Of a stretch of 64,000 bases of DNA, positions 9,302 to 18,800 are shown one piece after another. The DNA is from Hwangdonia seohaensis (lineage in GTDB: Bacteria > Bacteroidota > Bacteroidia > Flavobacteriales > Flavobacteriaceae). The notes under the pieces were generated by a model, which did no database searches, was not told where the DNA came from, and saw only the letters and a program-made list of their open reading frames with translations. Within the stretch, counting starts at the first letter, position 1, and each line of letters begins with the position of its first letter. Location: assembly GCF_031932625.1 (NCBI RefSeq), contig NZ_JAVSCK010000005.1, positions 186,001 to 250,000 on the forward strand. The letters are read 5' to 3'. Position numbers and translations under genes: made by a program.

Positions 9302-10125
9302 TGGCATTTAGTACCACATATAAACCGTTGTTTGAAGTGGAGTTACTGCATGATTATTTTTTGAATGATGGCACTACGGCTTTTTCAACATTAAGTGATG
9401 CCGACAAAAAAAAGCGCCTGAAATTAATCGATATTTCAGAGTTTATTGAGATTGTCCCGTCTCAAGGCACCCTTGATAAAATGGCTGGTCACAAGATCGT
9501 TTTTAAAAAACATAAAAGCGGATTGTCGGCCTATTGTAAACTGGTGAACGCATCGCAAAACACACCATTTATACCGATACCGAGCGACTTTAAATTAACT
9601 TTTATAATTAGGGTTGCCGACTCGTTTTTTGGCAACTATACCGAACTTACTGTTGGCGGTACTAATATTTTCTTTTTTGGAAACACAAAACCAAGTACCG
9701 AAGGAGCAGGTTTCGAGTACATCGCTAAAAGCACCGATAGCACTCATGTAACAGATGCTTACCAATTATCTGCCGCAGGGACAACGGCACTATTGGAAAA
9801 ATTAAAAGACCAAAATAAAATAGGGGTTTTCGGGATTATTGAGTTAACCATGACCGGTGATAACAGCGATTTAAGCATCTTAACCACACTTGGCGATTTA
9901 AGAAGCCAATTGCCCACATTTAAAATTCATTTTAAAAACAGAGAGACGTTTTGGCGTTACAAACGCGTTTCAGACGATTCGGAAATTTTCACAACGGCTA
10001 CGACAAATCCATTGACCAAATACGGTTTTATTGAGGTGAATCATGCCGGTGATAAATTTCCGAATCCAAGCGCCAATCATCTCATTCCAGATAATAATAA
10101 CTTTTTTTCAGAAATATACATTTAA
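9301..10125 (+). CDS. Conserved-looking eCIS protein of unknown function, next to the sheath gene
   Basis: The 274-residue product has no signal peptide or membrane segment and is beta-rich, with DFKLTFIIRVADSFFGNY and FRYKRV-like aromatic strands (here TFWRYKRVSDDSEIF). Its start overlaps the stop of the Pvc16-like gene and it ends 11 bases before the sheath gene. By position it may belong to the cap end of the particle, for example as a cap adaptor. That is inference only; I do not recognise the family. Confidence 0.6.
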   Translation: MAFSTTYKPLFEVELLHDYFLNDGTTAFSTLSDADKKKRLKLIDISEFIEIVPSQGTLDKMAGHKIVFKKHKSGLSAYCKLVNASQNTPFIPIPSDFKLTFIIRVADSFFGNYTELTVGGTNIFFFGNTKPSTEGAGFEYIAKSTDSTHVTDAYQLSAAGTTALLEKLKDQNKIGVFGIIELTMTGDNSDLSILTTLGDLRSQLPTFKIHFKNRETFWRYKRVSDDSEIFTTATTNPLTKYGFIEVNHAGDKFPNPSANHLIPDNNNFFSEIYI

Positions 10126-10136
10126 ATTAAGAAACC

Positions 10137-11564
10137 ATGGCAAAAACGTACAGAACACCAGGAGTTTACGTCGAGGAAATTTCAATATTTCCTCCGTCGG
10201 TAGCTCAAGTAGAGACCGCAATACCTGCATTTATTGGCTACACAGAAAAAGCAGATAAAGATACCAATAGCTTAGTGCTAAAACCCACAAGAATAACGTC
10301 GCTTCTGGAGTACGAAACGTACTTTGGCAAAGCGTTAAACGAAGCCAATATAACCGTAACTATTGACGATGAAATTGATAGCACCGGACCAACACTGCTC
10401 AATCGCAGAATAAGTGTCGCCGAAGGTGCTACCCAACCGTATTTAATGCACTACGCCATGCGTATGTATTTTGATAATGGCGGTGGCCCATGTTATATAA
10501 CCTCTGTAGGAGATTATACGGCAAGCATTAGCTTAACCGATTTAACCAATGGGCTTAATGCCGTTAAAGCATTCGACGAGCCCACGTTATTTGTTTTTCC
10601 AGATGCCATTAATCTTGGTACGGCTGCGAACTATTATACCTTAATTAATAGGGCCATGACCCAATGTGTCGATTTAGGTGATCGCTTTACCATTATAGAT
10701 ATGTATGGAAACGATAGTGCTAATTTAAGAAGCAGCAATACCTTGGGTAGCGGCACCGACCTTTTAAAGTACGGCGCTTCGTACCATCCCTTCCTTAAAA
10801 CGGTATATAATTTTGTTTTTGATGGAGCCGATGTTACCATATCGCATAACACGGTTGATGAAACTGCAACTGCCGGAACGGGACAATTTGATGGCGGCAA
10901 TTTAAGCGATTTGGAAGATAGCACTTCGGCGTCTTTTGATTTGGTAGCCTTCAATCAAATTAAGTTGGAAATCAACAAAAAAACAGTCACTTTACCACCA
11001 AGTTGCGCTATGGCCGGTATTTACGCTAAAGTAGACAGCAATCGCGGTGTTTGGAAAGCACCCGCAAATGTTTCGGTAAGTTCCTGTTTAGAGCCCACCA
11101 TAAAAATCACACACGAGCAACAAGAAGGTTTGAATATTGATACCTCGGGCAAATCCATTAATGCCATCCGCACCTTTGCAGGAAAAGGCGTTATTGTTTG
11201 GGGCGCGAGAACACTAGCAGGTAACGACAACGAATGGCGATACGTACCCGTAAGACGCTTTTTTAACATGGTTGAAGAATCTGTAAAAAAAGCCACCGAG
11301 CAATTTGTTTTCGAGCCAAACGATGCCAATACATGGATTAAGGTACGGGCAATGATCGAGAATTTTTTAACCCTACAATGGCGCGCGGGTGCTTTGGCCG
11401 GTGCAAAACCCGAGCAGGCTTTTTACGTTCGTGTTGCTTTGGGTGAAACCATGACGGCACTCGATATTTTGGAAGGCCGCATGAATGTTGAAATAGGAAT
11501 GGCCGTTGTGCGTCCAGCAGAATTCATCATTCTTAAGTTCTCTCATAAAATGCAAGAAGCATAA
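10137..11564 (+). CDS. Contractile tail sheath protein
   Basis: The 475-residue protein begins with the sheath signature TYRTPGVYVEEISIFPPSV and AIPAFIGYTEKA. It ends with the conserved sheath C-terminus (LAGAKPEQAFYVRVALGETM, MAVVRPAEFIILKF), which carries the strand swapped between neighbouring subunits. The sheath wraps the inner tube and contracts to drive it into the target. Only one sheath gene is present, unlike the three of Afp. A 38-base gap separates it from the tube gene. Confidence 0.97.
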   Translation: MAKTYRTPGVYVEEISIFPPSVAQVETAIPAFIGYTEKADKDTNSLVLKPTRITSLLEYETYFGKALNEANITVTIDDEIDSTGPTLLNRRISVAEGATQPYLMHYAMRMYFDNGGGPCYITSVGDYTASISLTDLTNGLNAVKAFDEPTLFVFPDAINLGTAANYYTLINRAMTQCVDLGDRFTIIDMYGNDSANLRSSNTLGSGTDLLKYGASYHPFLKTVYNFVFDGADVTISHNTVDETATAGTGQFDGGNLSDLEDSTSASFDLVAFNQIKLEINKKTVTLPPSCAMAGIYAKVDSNRGVWKAPANVSVSSCLEPTIKITHEQQEGLNIDTSGKSINAIRTFAGKGVIVWGARTLAGNDNEWRYVPVRRFFNMVEESVKKATEQFVFEPNDANTWIKVRAMIENFLTLQWRAGALAGAKPEQAFYVRVALGETMTALDILEGRMNVEIGMAVVRPAEFIILKFSHKMQEA

Positions 11565-11602
11565 TTTTTAATACATCATAATAATTTAAAAAATACAAAA
11601 TC

Positions 11603-12034
11603 ATGGCAGATTATCCGTTAGCAAAGTTTCATTTCTCAGTAGATTGGGGAGGAACAAAAATAGGTTTCACCGAAGTTTCAGGACTGGATGTAGAAACAGA
11701 AGTCATCGAATATAGAGAAGGCTCAAGTCCTGAATACAGTAAAATAAAAATGCCCGGGATGCAGAAATTTTCAAATATTACTTTAAAACGAGGTACGTTT
11801 AATAGTGATAACGAATATTTTGACTGGTGGAACACCGTAAAATTAAATACCATTGAAAGACGAGACATCACCATCAATCTTCTAAATGAAGAGCACGAAC
11901 CAGTGGTTACATGGAAAGTAAAAAATGCATGGCCTACAAAAGTACAATCCACAGACCTAAAAGCCGATGGCAATGAAACCGCTATAGAATCGGTAGAAGT
12001 TGTGCACGAAGGCTTGGTTATCCAAAATGATTAA
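11603..12034 (+). CDS. Inner tube protein, T4 gp19-like
   Basis: The 143-residue protein has the gp19/Hcp-like tube fold signature: KFHFSVDWGGTKIGFTEVSG at the start, IEYREGSSPEYSKIKMPG, then TLKRGTFNSDNEYFDWW and the final strand TAIESVEVVHEGL. It should form the main rings of the tube that carries cargo. The next tube-like gene follows after 2 bases. Confidence 0.95.
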   Translation: MADYPLAKFHFSVDWGGTKIGFTEVSGLDVETEVIEYREGSSPEYSKIKMPGMQKFSNITLKRGTFNSDNEYFDWWNTVKLNTIERRDITINLLNEEHEPVVTWKVKNAWPTKVQSTDLKADGNETAIESVEVVHEGLVIQND

Positions 12035-12036
12035 AT

Positions 12037-12498
12037 ATGGGATTGTTACCGCCTATTACGAGCTTTCATTTTTCGGTGATTTTTCTCGATTTACAGCCTA
12101 ATATCGAAATTGGTTTCCAATCCGTTAGCGGACTTTCGGGTACTATTGAAACAGAAACGGTTGCCGAAGGTGGAGAAAACCGATTTAAGCATCAGCTTCC
12201 AACCGGCATTACGTTTCCTAATTTGGTGCTAAAACGAAGTTTGCAAATAAGTTCAAGCGTTACGACTTGGTGCGAAGATGCTATCGAAAAATTCATCTTT
12301 AAACCCATCGATCTGTTGGTTATTCTTCATAACGAGCAACACTTGCCGTTGTATTCATGGAAAGTTGTACATGCCATTCCGGTGAGTTGGTCGGTGTCCG
12401 ATTTTAACGCGGAGAACAGCGAATTGGCCATTGAAAGTTTAGAGCTTAAATACCAATATTATCAGTCCATTTCAGCAAACGACGTTATACCATTTTAA
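12037..12498 (+). CDS. Second tube protein, Afp5-like tube initiator
   Basis: The 153-residue product is a divergent gp19-type tube protein (FHFSVIFLDLQPNIEIGFQS, VSGLSGTIETETVAEGGENR, LVLKRSLQI, LAIESLELKYQYY). eCIS loci usually carry a second tube paralogue that joins the hub to the main tube. Order and family both fit that role. Confidence 0.9.
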   Translation: MGLLPPITSFHFSVIFLDLQPNIEIGFQSVSGLSGTIETETVAEGGENRFKHQLPTGITFPNLVLKRSLQISSSVTTWCEDAIEKFIFKPIDLLVILHNEQHLPLYSWKVVHAIPVSWSVSDFNAENSELAIESLELKYQYYQSISANDVIPF

Positions 12499-12510
12499 GT
12501 TTTCAAAATT

Positions 12511-12672
12511 ATGCCCATTGAAATTAAAGAATTACATGTTAAGATTAATGTCGATAACGATGTCGATAAAAAGTCAAATACCAGAGCGAATCCAAACGGT
12601 AATAAAGAACAAATCGTTGCAGAATGTGTGGATCAGGTTATGCAAATCATATCAAATTTTAAAGAACGATAA
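12511..12672 (+). CDS. DUF5908-type 53-aa eCIS protein
   Basis: The product starts MPIEIKELHVKINVDNDV and ends EQIVAECVDQVMQIISNFKER. The N-terminal MPIEIKELHVKI-type strand is the signature of the short DUF5908 proteins found between tube and LysM genes in Bacteroidota eCIS loci. The gene fits exactly between its neighbours (12-base gap before, 3 after). A longer open frame at 12518 in another frame is a shadow. Function is unknown; a small baseplate or hub component is likely. Confidence 0.85.
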   Translation: MPIEIKELHVKINVDNDVDKKSNTRANPNGNKEQIVAECVDQVMQIISNFKER

Positions 12673-12675
12673 ACC

Positions 12676-13365
12676 ATGTTTTCTACAGGCGAACTTACAA
12701 AATTGAAAATCATTGCTTATAGCGACGACACGTTTGAAAACGAGGTTAGCGATGGCGAATTTACCACGCTAATCAATCCGGAAAAATACGCCTTTAATTA
12801 TAAAATTGAACAAAACGAAGACCAAGCACAGGGCACCAGCGCAACTGCGCCAAGGTTTAACAAAATTCTGCCAGAGCATCTCGATATTAATTTTGTTTTC
12901 GACCGCACGGGTGCTATAAAAACCTCCGAAGCCTCAGAAGATGGTGTTATTGAGGACATCGAGCAATTTAAAAAAGTGGTGTTCGATTATAATGGCGAGC
13001 AGCACAAACCCAATTATTTAAAAATTGCGTGGGGCACGTTGCTTTTTAAAGGAAGCTTAACCGAAATGAGTATTGAATACAAGCTCTTTAATCCGGATGG
13101 CACACCAATTAGAGCTATGGCCAATGTTAAGTTTCAGGGTACGGCCGAAGAAGATTTACGATTGGCAAAAGAAAACAACCAATCGCCGGATTTAACACAT
13201 CTAAGGACTGTAAAGGACGGCGACACCTTGCCGTTGATGTCCTACAGGATATATGGCGATTCCAAATACTATTTGGAAGTAGCAAAAGCTAACGGTATTA
13301 CCAATTTTAGGCAATTAACCATTGGGCAGCAACTTGTTTTTCCGCCGATACAGAAAACCTCGTAA
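12676..13365 (+). CDS. LysM-containing hub adaptor, Afp7/Pvc7-like
   Basis: The 229-residue protein has an N-terminal CIS-tube type domain (FTTLINPEKYAFNYKIEQNE; LKIAWGTLLFKGSLTEMSIE). A C-terminal LysM follows at about residues 177-228 (TVKDGDTLPLMSYRIYGDSK ... LTIGQQLVFPPI). In phage and eCIS baseplates the gp53/Afp7 LysM protein joins the hub to the wedge or tube. It starts 3 bases after the DUF5908 gene and ends 3 before the spike gene. Confidence 0.92.
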   Translation: MFSTGELTKLKIIAYSDDTFENEVSDGEFTTLINPEKYAFNYKIEQNEDQAQGTSATAPRFNKILPEHLDINFVFDRTGAIKTSEASEDGVIEDIEQFKKVVFDYNGEQHKPNYLKIAWGTLLFKGSLTEMSIEYKLFNPDGTPIRAMANVKFQGTAEEDLRLAKENNQSPDLTHLRTVKDGDTLPLMSYRIYGDSKYYLEVAKANGITNFRQLTIGQQLVFPPIQKTS

Positions 13366-13368
13366 ATT

Positions 13369-15114
13369 ATGAACAACAGCAGAACCATACAAACCTCAAA
13401 AAGTCCCGACCTTATCACGTTTAAAGTGCTTGTTGAGGGCGAGGAGCTTTCAAAAAAGTATCAGGTTAAACACATTCTGGTCAATAAAGAAGTGAACAGA
13501 ATTGCGTCTGCAACAATAACCTTGATTGATGGTGATGCGGCAAAACAAGACTTCGAATTAAGTAATGAAGATTTGTTGATTCCAGGAAAAAAAATAGAGA
13601 TTACTGCGGGGTATCATTCTGATGAAGAAACCATTTTCAAAGGTCTGGTCATAAAACATAATTTAAAAATCAGAGCCAATTCCTCGTTGCTCATAATTGA
13701 ATGTAAAGACGAAGCCGTTAAACTAACCATTGGTAGAAAAAGCAAATATTATTACGAGAATACAGATAGCGATATTTTCGAAACCATTATAGATACGTAT
13801 GGTTTGGAAAAGGATGTAGAAACCACCAACCAAACACATAAAGAACTTGTACAATACCATACTTCCGATTGGGATTTTATGGTGTCGCGAGCACAAGCCA
13901 ACGGTAAATTGTGTTTTACTGATGATGGTAAAATAACGATTATGAAACCCAAGGTGGATGACGAAGAGATTGAAACCATTAGCTTCGGGGCAACTTTATT
14001 GGATTTTGATGCCGAAATCGATGCCAGAAGCCAAGTAAAAAAAGTGTCGAGTTATGGTTGGAATCCTTCCGATCAGGAAATCATTGAAATTGAAGCCAAC
14101 GATCCAAACATTCAACTTAATGGCAACCTGTCGTCGTCAGATTTGGCATCTATTATAGATTTAGACAATTTAGAATTAAGGCACGGTGGCGAGGTAAGCG
14201 ATGTTGAGTTGCAAGATTGGGCAGATGCCAAAATGCTGTTTCAACAACTGGCAAAGGTTCGGGGCAAAGTAAAATTTCAAGGTATTCCTGCCGTAAAACC
14301 AGGAACCTTGTTAAAGCTTGAAGGTGTGGGCGACCGTTTTAACGGAAAAGTATATGTAACGGCCGTAAGGCATCAAATTGCAGAAGGCAATTGGACTGTC
14401 GATGCGCAATTTGGATTAAACCCAGAGTGGTTTTCCGAAACTTTTGACATCAGTCCGCAACCCGCATCGGGCATTATTTCAGCAATCAACGGACTGCAAG
14501 TGGGCATCGTTTCCCAATTGCAGGACGACCCCAATGGCGAAGATCGCATTTTAGTACAATTGCCCATAATCAATAACGAAGAACAGGGCATTTGGTGTAG
14601 AGTATCCTCGTTAGATGCGGGTGATTCCAGGGGGGCATTTTTCAGACCCGAAATAAGCGATGAAGTGATTGTGGGTTTTATAAACGACGATCCTAACGAT
14701 GCCATTGTTTTAGGCATGCTTCACAGTAGCGCGAAACCAGCGCCCATTGTAGCATCGGATGATAATCACGAAAAAGGATTTGTATCGCGCAGCGACATGA
14801 AAATTATGTTTAACGACGATATAAAATCAATCACCATTGAAACTCCGGCAGGTAAAAAAATTACCATGGATGAAGACGCGGGAAGCATTATTATTGAAGA
14901 TGATAACTCCAATATACTCACTATGGATTCCAGCGGTATTGCCATGGAAAGTGCTGGGGATATTCAAATAAAAGCGAGTGGCGATGTTAATATAGAAGGT
15001 AGCAATGTTAGTGCCAAAGCGAACATTCAATTTAAGGCAGAAGGCTCTGCGGGTGTTGAAATGTCGTCTAGCGCAACAGCCGTTTTAAAAGGCTCATTGG
15101 TGCAAATTAATTGA
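13369..15114 (+). CDS. VgrG-like baseplate hub and spike protein, Afp8/Pvc8-like
   Basis: The 581-residue protein has the gp27-like hub domain at about 1-360. An OB-fold gp5 domain starts near 370 (INGLQVGIVSQLQDDPNGED, RILVQLPIINNEEQGIWCRV), and GFINDDPNDAIVLGMLHSS is the conserved turn. A repetitive beta-helix C-terminus at about 500-581 (IKASGDVNIEGSNVSAKANI) forms the needle. It forms the central trimeric spike, tipped by the PAAR protein encoded next. Confidence 0.95.
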   Translation: MNNSRTIQTSKSPDLITFKVLVEGEELSKKYQVKHILVNKEVNRIASATITLIDGDAAKQDFELSNEDLLIPGKKIEITAGYHSDEETIFKGLVIKHNLKIRANSSLLIIECKDEAVKLTIGRKSKYYYENTDSDIFETIIDTYGLEKDVETTNQTHKELVQYHTSDWDFMVSRAQANGKLCFTDDGKITIMKPKVDDEEIETISFGATLLDFDAEIDARSQVKKVSSYGWNPSDQEIIEIEANDPNIQLNGNLSSSDLASIIDLDNLELRHGGEVSDVELQDWADAKMLFQQLAKVRGKVKFQGIPAVKPGTLLKLEGVGDRFNGKVYVTAVRHQIAEGNWTVDAQFGLNPEWFSETFDISPQPASGIISAINGLQVGIVSQLQDDPNGEDRILVQLPIINNEEQGIWCRVSSLDAGDSRGAFFRPEISDEVIVGFINDDPNDAIVLGMLHSSAKPAPIVASDDNHEKGFVSRSDMKIMFNDDIKSITIETPAGKKITMDEDAGSIIIEDDNSNILTMDSSGIAMESAGDIQIKASGDVNIEGSNVSAKANIQFKAEGSAGVEMSSSATAVLKGSLVQIN

Positions 15115-15176
15115 TGCCTCAAACCTATAAATAAAAGACATAGAAAATATAGAATAACAATAAACAATAAAAATAT

Positions 15177-15464
15177 ATGCCAGCAGCAGCAAGAATAGGA
15201 GATATGCACACTTGCCCTATGGTAACGGGGACAGTGCCACATGTTGGCGGTCCCATTTTACCAGCGGGCGCACCCACTGTACTTATTGGTGGTATGCCCG
15301 CAGCACGGGTTGGCGATATGGCAGTTTGCGTTGGCCCACCGGATACCATTATTGCGGGGTCTGCAACGGTACTTATTGGTGGTATGCCGGCCGCACGCAT
15401 GGGAGATTCTACCGCGCATGGCGGTGTAATAGTATTGGGCTTACCCACGGTTTTAATAGGATAA
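15177..15464 (+). CDS. PAAR-domain spike tip protein
   Basis: The 95-residue protein is a compact PAAR: AARIGDMHTCP at the start and two near-identical repeats of TVLIGGMPAARxGD, with His and Cys residues spaced to bind a tip metal. It sharpens the VgrG-like spike. It starts 62 bases after the spike gene, one of the larger gaps in the operon. Confidence 0.95.
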   Translation: MPAAARIGDMHTCPMVTGTVPHVGGPILPAGAPTVLIGGMPAARVGDMAVCVGPPDTIIAGSATVLIGGMPAARMGDSTAHGGVIVLGLPTVLIG

Positions 15465-15466
15465 TT

Positions 15467-15877
15467 ATGGATAATAATAAATCATTTTTAGGGACAGGTT
15501 GGAGTTTTCCTCCAGAATTTGACAAGGCTAAAAAAACAGTGGTCATGACTTCGGACGAGATAGATATTAAAAAAAGCCTCGAAATTCTATTGGCTACAAG
15601 ATTGGGCGAACGCATCATGCAACCCACTTATGGCTGCAACCTCGAAGAATTGATGTTTAAACCTTTAAATACCACCTTAAAAACATTTGTTGTCGATTTG
15701 ATTAAGACCGCTATCCTGTACCACGAACCTCGAATTGATGTTGAAAAAATAGATATCGATCCCACCAACGAATTACAGGGCGAACTGCTAATTGTAATAG
15801 ATTATCGCGTAAGAGCCACAAATTCCAGAGCCAATTTGGTGTATCCGTTTTACAAAGCCGAAGGTACTGAAACCTAA
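15467..15877 (+). CDS. gp25-like (GPW/gp25) baseplate wedge protein
   Basis: The true start is ATG 15467, giving 136 residues; a longer in-frame opening at 15212 only extends over the PAAR gene. The family core is clear: FLGTGWSFPPEFD, SLEILLATRLGERIMQPTYG, NLEELMF and the end motif RATNSRANLVYPFY. gp25 initiates sheath assembly at the baseplate (Afp9/Pvc9). It starts 2 bases after the PAAR stop. Confidence 0.95.
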   Translation: MDNNKSFLGTGWSFPPEFDKAKKTVVMTSDEIDIKKSLEILLATRLGERIMQPTYGCNLEELMFKPLNTTLKTFVVDLIKTAILYHEPRIDVEKIDIDPTNELQGELLIVIDYRVRATNSRANLVYPFYKAEGTET

Positions 15878-15892
15878 AACCCAAAATAACCT

Positions 15893-18800
15893 ATGAGTAA
15901 AGATTGCAACCATAACAACATCCTTTTAAAGCGAAACGGAACCAGCCAGAGCCAAAGGCATATTAATGCGCTCAGTCCGGACTCCGCAAAGCTTCACGAT
16001 CTCAGCATCGAGGATTGGATGGCGTTTGCTCATGCGTTTGCAGAACACGTTAATTATTTTGATACCGAAACCCATACCACGGATGGAAATTGGCAGCGAT
16101 TCTTTGTTGAGAAAGAGGCTATTCAAAATCTTTTGCTCGACACCGAAACGAACAAAGATTTAAATCCGCATCTCACATTATTCGTTTGCTTTTTAAGACT
16201 GATTGAATTAAGCCAAGACCGATTAAATAACCTCTCTAAACGGCATTTGGATTTTTATTATAAAGAAGTCCTTAAACTCAGTAATAAAGAGGCTGTGCCC
16301 GATAAAGTACACCTGCTTTTTGAATTGGCTAAAAATGCTTCGGATGTTAGGGTTAAAGAAGGCATTGCAACCGATGCCGGAAAAGACGCCAATGGTAACA
16401 AAAGAATTTATAAAACACAAAACGAACTCATTGTTAACAGCGCTAAAGTAACCGCGTTAAAAAACGTATTACATAAAAAAGGTACGGGTGTAAAATATTC
16501 CGAAATCGCCAATTCCTTTGATGGATTGGGAGGCGATTTTCCGGACGATAATATAAAATGGTGGCCATTCGGTCATCCTAATTTTAAAGATTCAGAGGGT
16601 ATTCCCAACCTCCCCAATGCAAAACTGGGTTTTGCCATGGCATCGCCCATATTGCTTTTAAAAGAAGGTATTCGAACCATTACCTTCAGCATAACTTTCG
16701 GTTCTAAATTGCCATCAACGCCATCAAATAAAATACCGGATAATGTTTTTGATGTGTTGCTAAGCGGTGAAAAAGAATGGATTTCGGCTCAAATAAACAC
16801 GGTTACTTCTTCCGTAGTAAACAATACATTAAAATTGGTTGTTGAAATTCCGGAAGCAACCGATCCCATTGTGCCTTATGATAAAACCGTTCTGCTGGAA
16901 AATTTTACTTCCACAAACCCCATAGCGCGTTTTTTATTTAAAACCGGCGATGATGATTTGGGCTATAATTTTTATGAGTTTTTAAGTGGTGCCATTGTAA
17001 CATCAATTAAAATAGATGTGGACGTTAAAAACATGCAGGATGTTCTGCTTGAAAACGATTTGGGCCGATTGGATGTATCCAAACCTTTTTTTCCGTTTGG
17101 GCCGCAACCCGTAAGGGATTCCAAATTTTATATTGGCTGTCAGGAAGCATTGAACAAGCCGTGGACAGAGGTTAAGGTAAACCTACAATGGAAGGACACT
17201 CCGTTTTACGAAAACGCTTCTGAAAACGACCATTTTAGAGAGCATTATTTGGCGTATCGAAAAAGTCATCTACAAAATCTATCAAAGGATAGTTACAAGC
17301 TTGATACCAATCCGCCAGAAGATCCTGTTGATGATAGCGACTTAATTGTCCCGGATTCAAACGTTTTTAAAATTGATTTAGAAGTGCTTGCGGATAAGAA
17401 TTGGGAGCCAAAGATAACTGGAGGCGCATTATTTAACCAAAACGAAATCGGCAGCTACAGTTCTAATTTTACAATTTCGAATACACAGAATGCCAGTACA
17501 AGTTCTAGGGTTCCAAAAACTTCTTCAAAGTCAAAAAAAACAAGTGGAGGCAGTTTTATGGAACGTATTGCTGGATTCAACAAATTGCGAAACAATACTA
17601 TTTATAACGATGTTTTAAAGGTTTACAACAATTCATTTTTCGATTTTAGGGATGCCATTTCCGAAGGTGTATCAGGACTTTTTGATAACCCGATCCAACA
17701 GGAAAATTTTTCTTCAAATGCCAAAAAAGGATTTATTAGAATATCGTTATTGCAATCTTTTCTGCACGATTTCTTTCCTAGGATTTACGCCGTGGCGCTG
17801 TCTAAAGATAGTGAAACAGCGTTAATTCCCAACGAACCCTACACGCCATTGGCTGAAAACATGAGCGTTGATTACAAGGCATCGGTTACCAAAACTTTTA
17901 ATTTGTCAGCATCTTCCGATAGCTTAAAACAAAACCTGACCAATTATTTAGATGAGTCTTTGGAGCTGTTCCACGAGCATCCGTTTGGGCAGTCCGAACA
18001 GCATACGTATTTAAAAACCAAACACGAGTTTTTAAGCACGAAAGTACAATGCACATTAGTGCCAAAATGCGAAAAAGGCGAATTGTTTATAGGCCTTGAA
18101 AACGCAAAACAGCTTCAACAAATATCGTTTTTAATACAGGTTTTAGAAGGTAGTGAAAACCCCGAATACGAAGGCGATCAAACCTATCAAGGCAATGAAA
18201 AGTTAGCCTGGTACATTTTAAGTGAAGACGAATGGAAACCGCTAAACAATGATTTTATCGTTTTTAACAACACCGATAATTTCCTGAAATCCGGTATCGT
18301 AAAAGTAGCGGTTCCAAAAGAGGCCACGAGTAACAATAACAGGATTCCGGGAGATTTATTTTGGTTAAAAGTCACCAATATAAAAGCTTTTGATGCGGTT
18401 TGCCAAATGGTAAACATCCATACCCAGGCCGAAATCGCAGAGTTTTACAATAATGGCAACGAACTTTCGCATCTCGAAAACGGCTTGCCCGAAAAAACCA
18501 TTTCGAAATTAGTTGAACGAATAGCCACTTTAAAAGGCGTAACACAGCCTTACAGTTCGTTTGGTGGTGTGCCAAAAGAAACCGACGCCCAGTTTTATCG
18601 GCGTGTTAGCGAACGTTTGCGCCACAAACAAAGAGCCATAACCATATGGGATTACGAGCAATTGATCCTTCAGCAATTTCCGAAAATTTATAAGGTGAAT
18701 TGCTTAAAACACACCTTTGGCGACTCTGAGTTGGCACCCGGATTTGTAACCGTAATCGTGGTTCCCAACATCATCAACCAGAATATTTTTGATGTTTATA

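Noticed and set aside
12518..12706. 62-codon frame overlapping the DUF5908 gene
   Set aside because: It is in another frame, overlaps both the DUF5908 and LysM genes, and gives a protein without family features; the 12511 frame fits gaps and family.
15350..15440. Short direct repeats suggesting a repeat array
   Set aside because: They encode the two TVLIGGMPAAR units of the PAAR domain and are explained by the protein.
15212..15466. N-terminal extension of the gp25 frame over the PAAR gene
   Set aside because: The extension is a shadow of the PAAR repeats; the gp25 core starts properly at ATG 15467, 2 bases after the PAAR stop.
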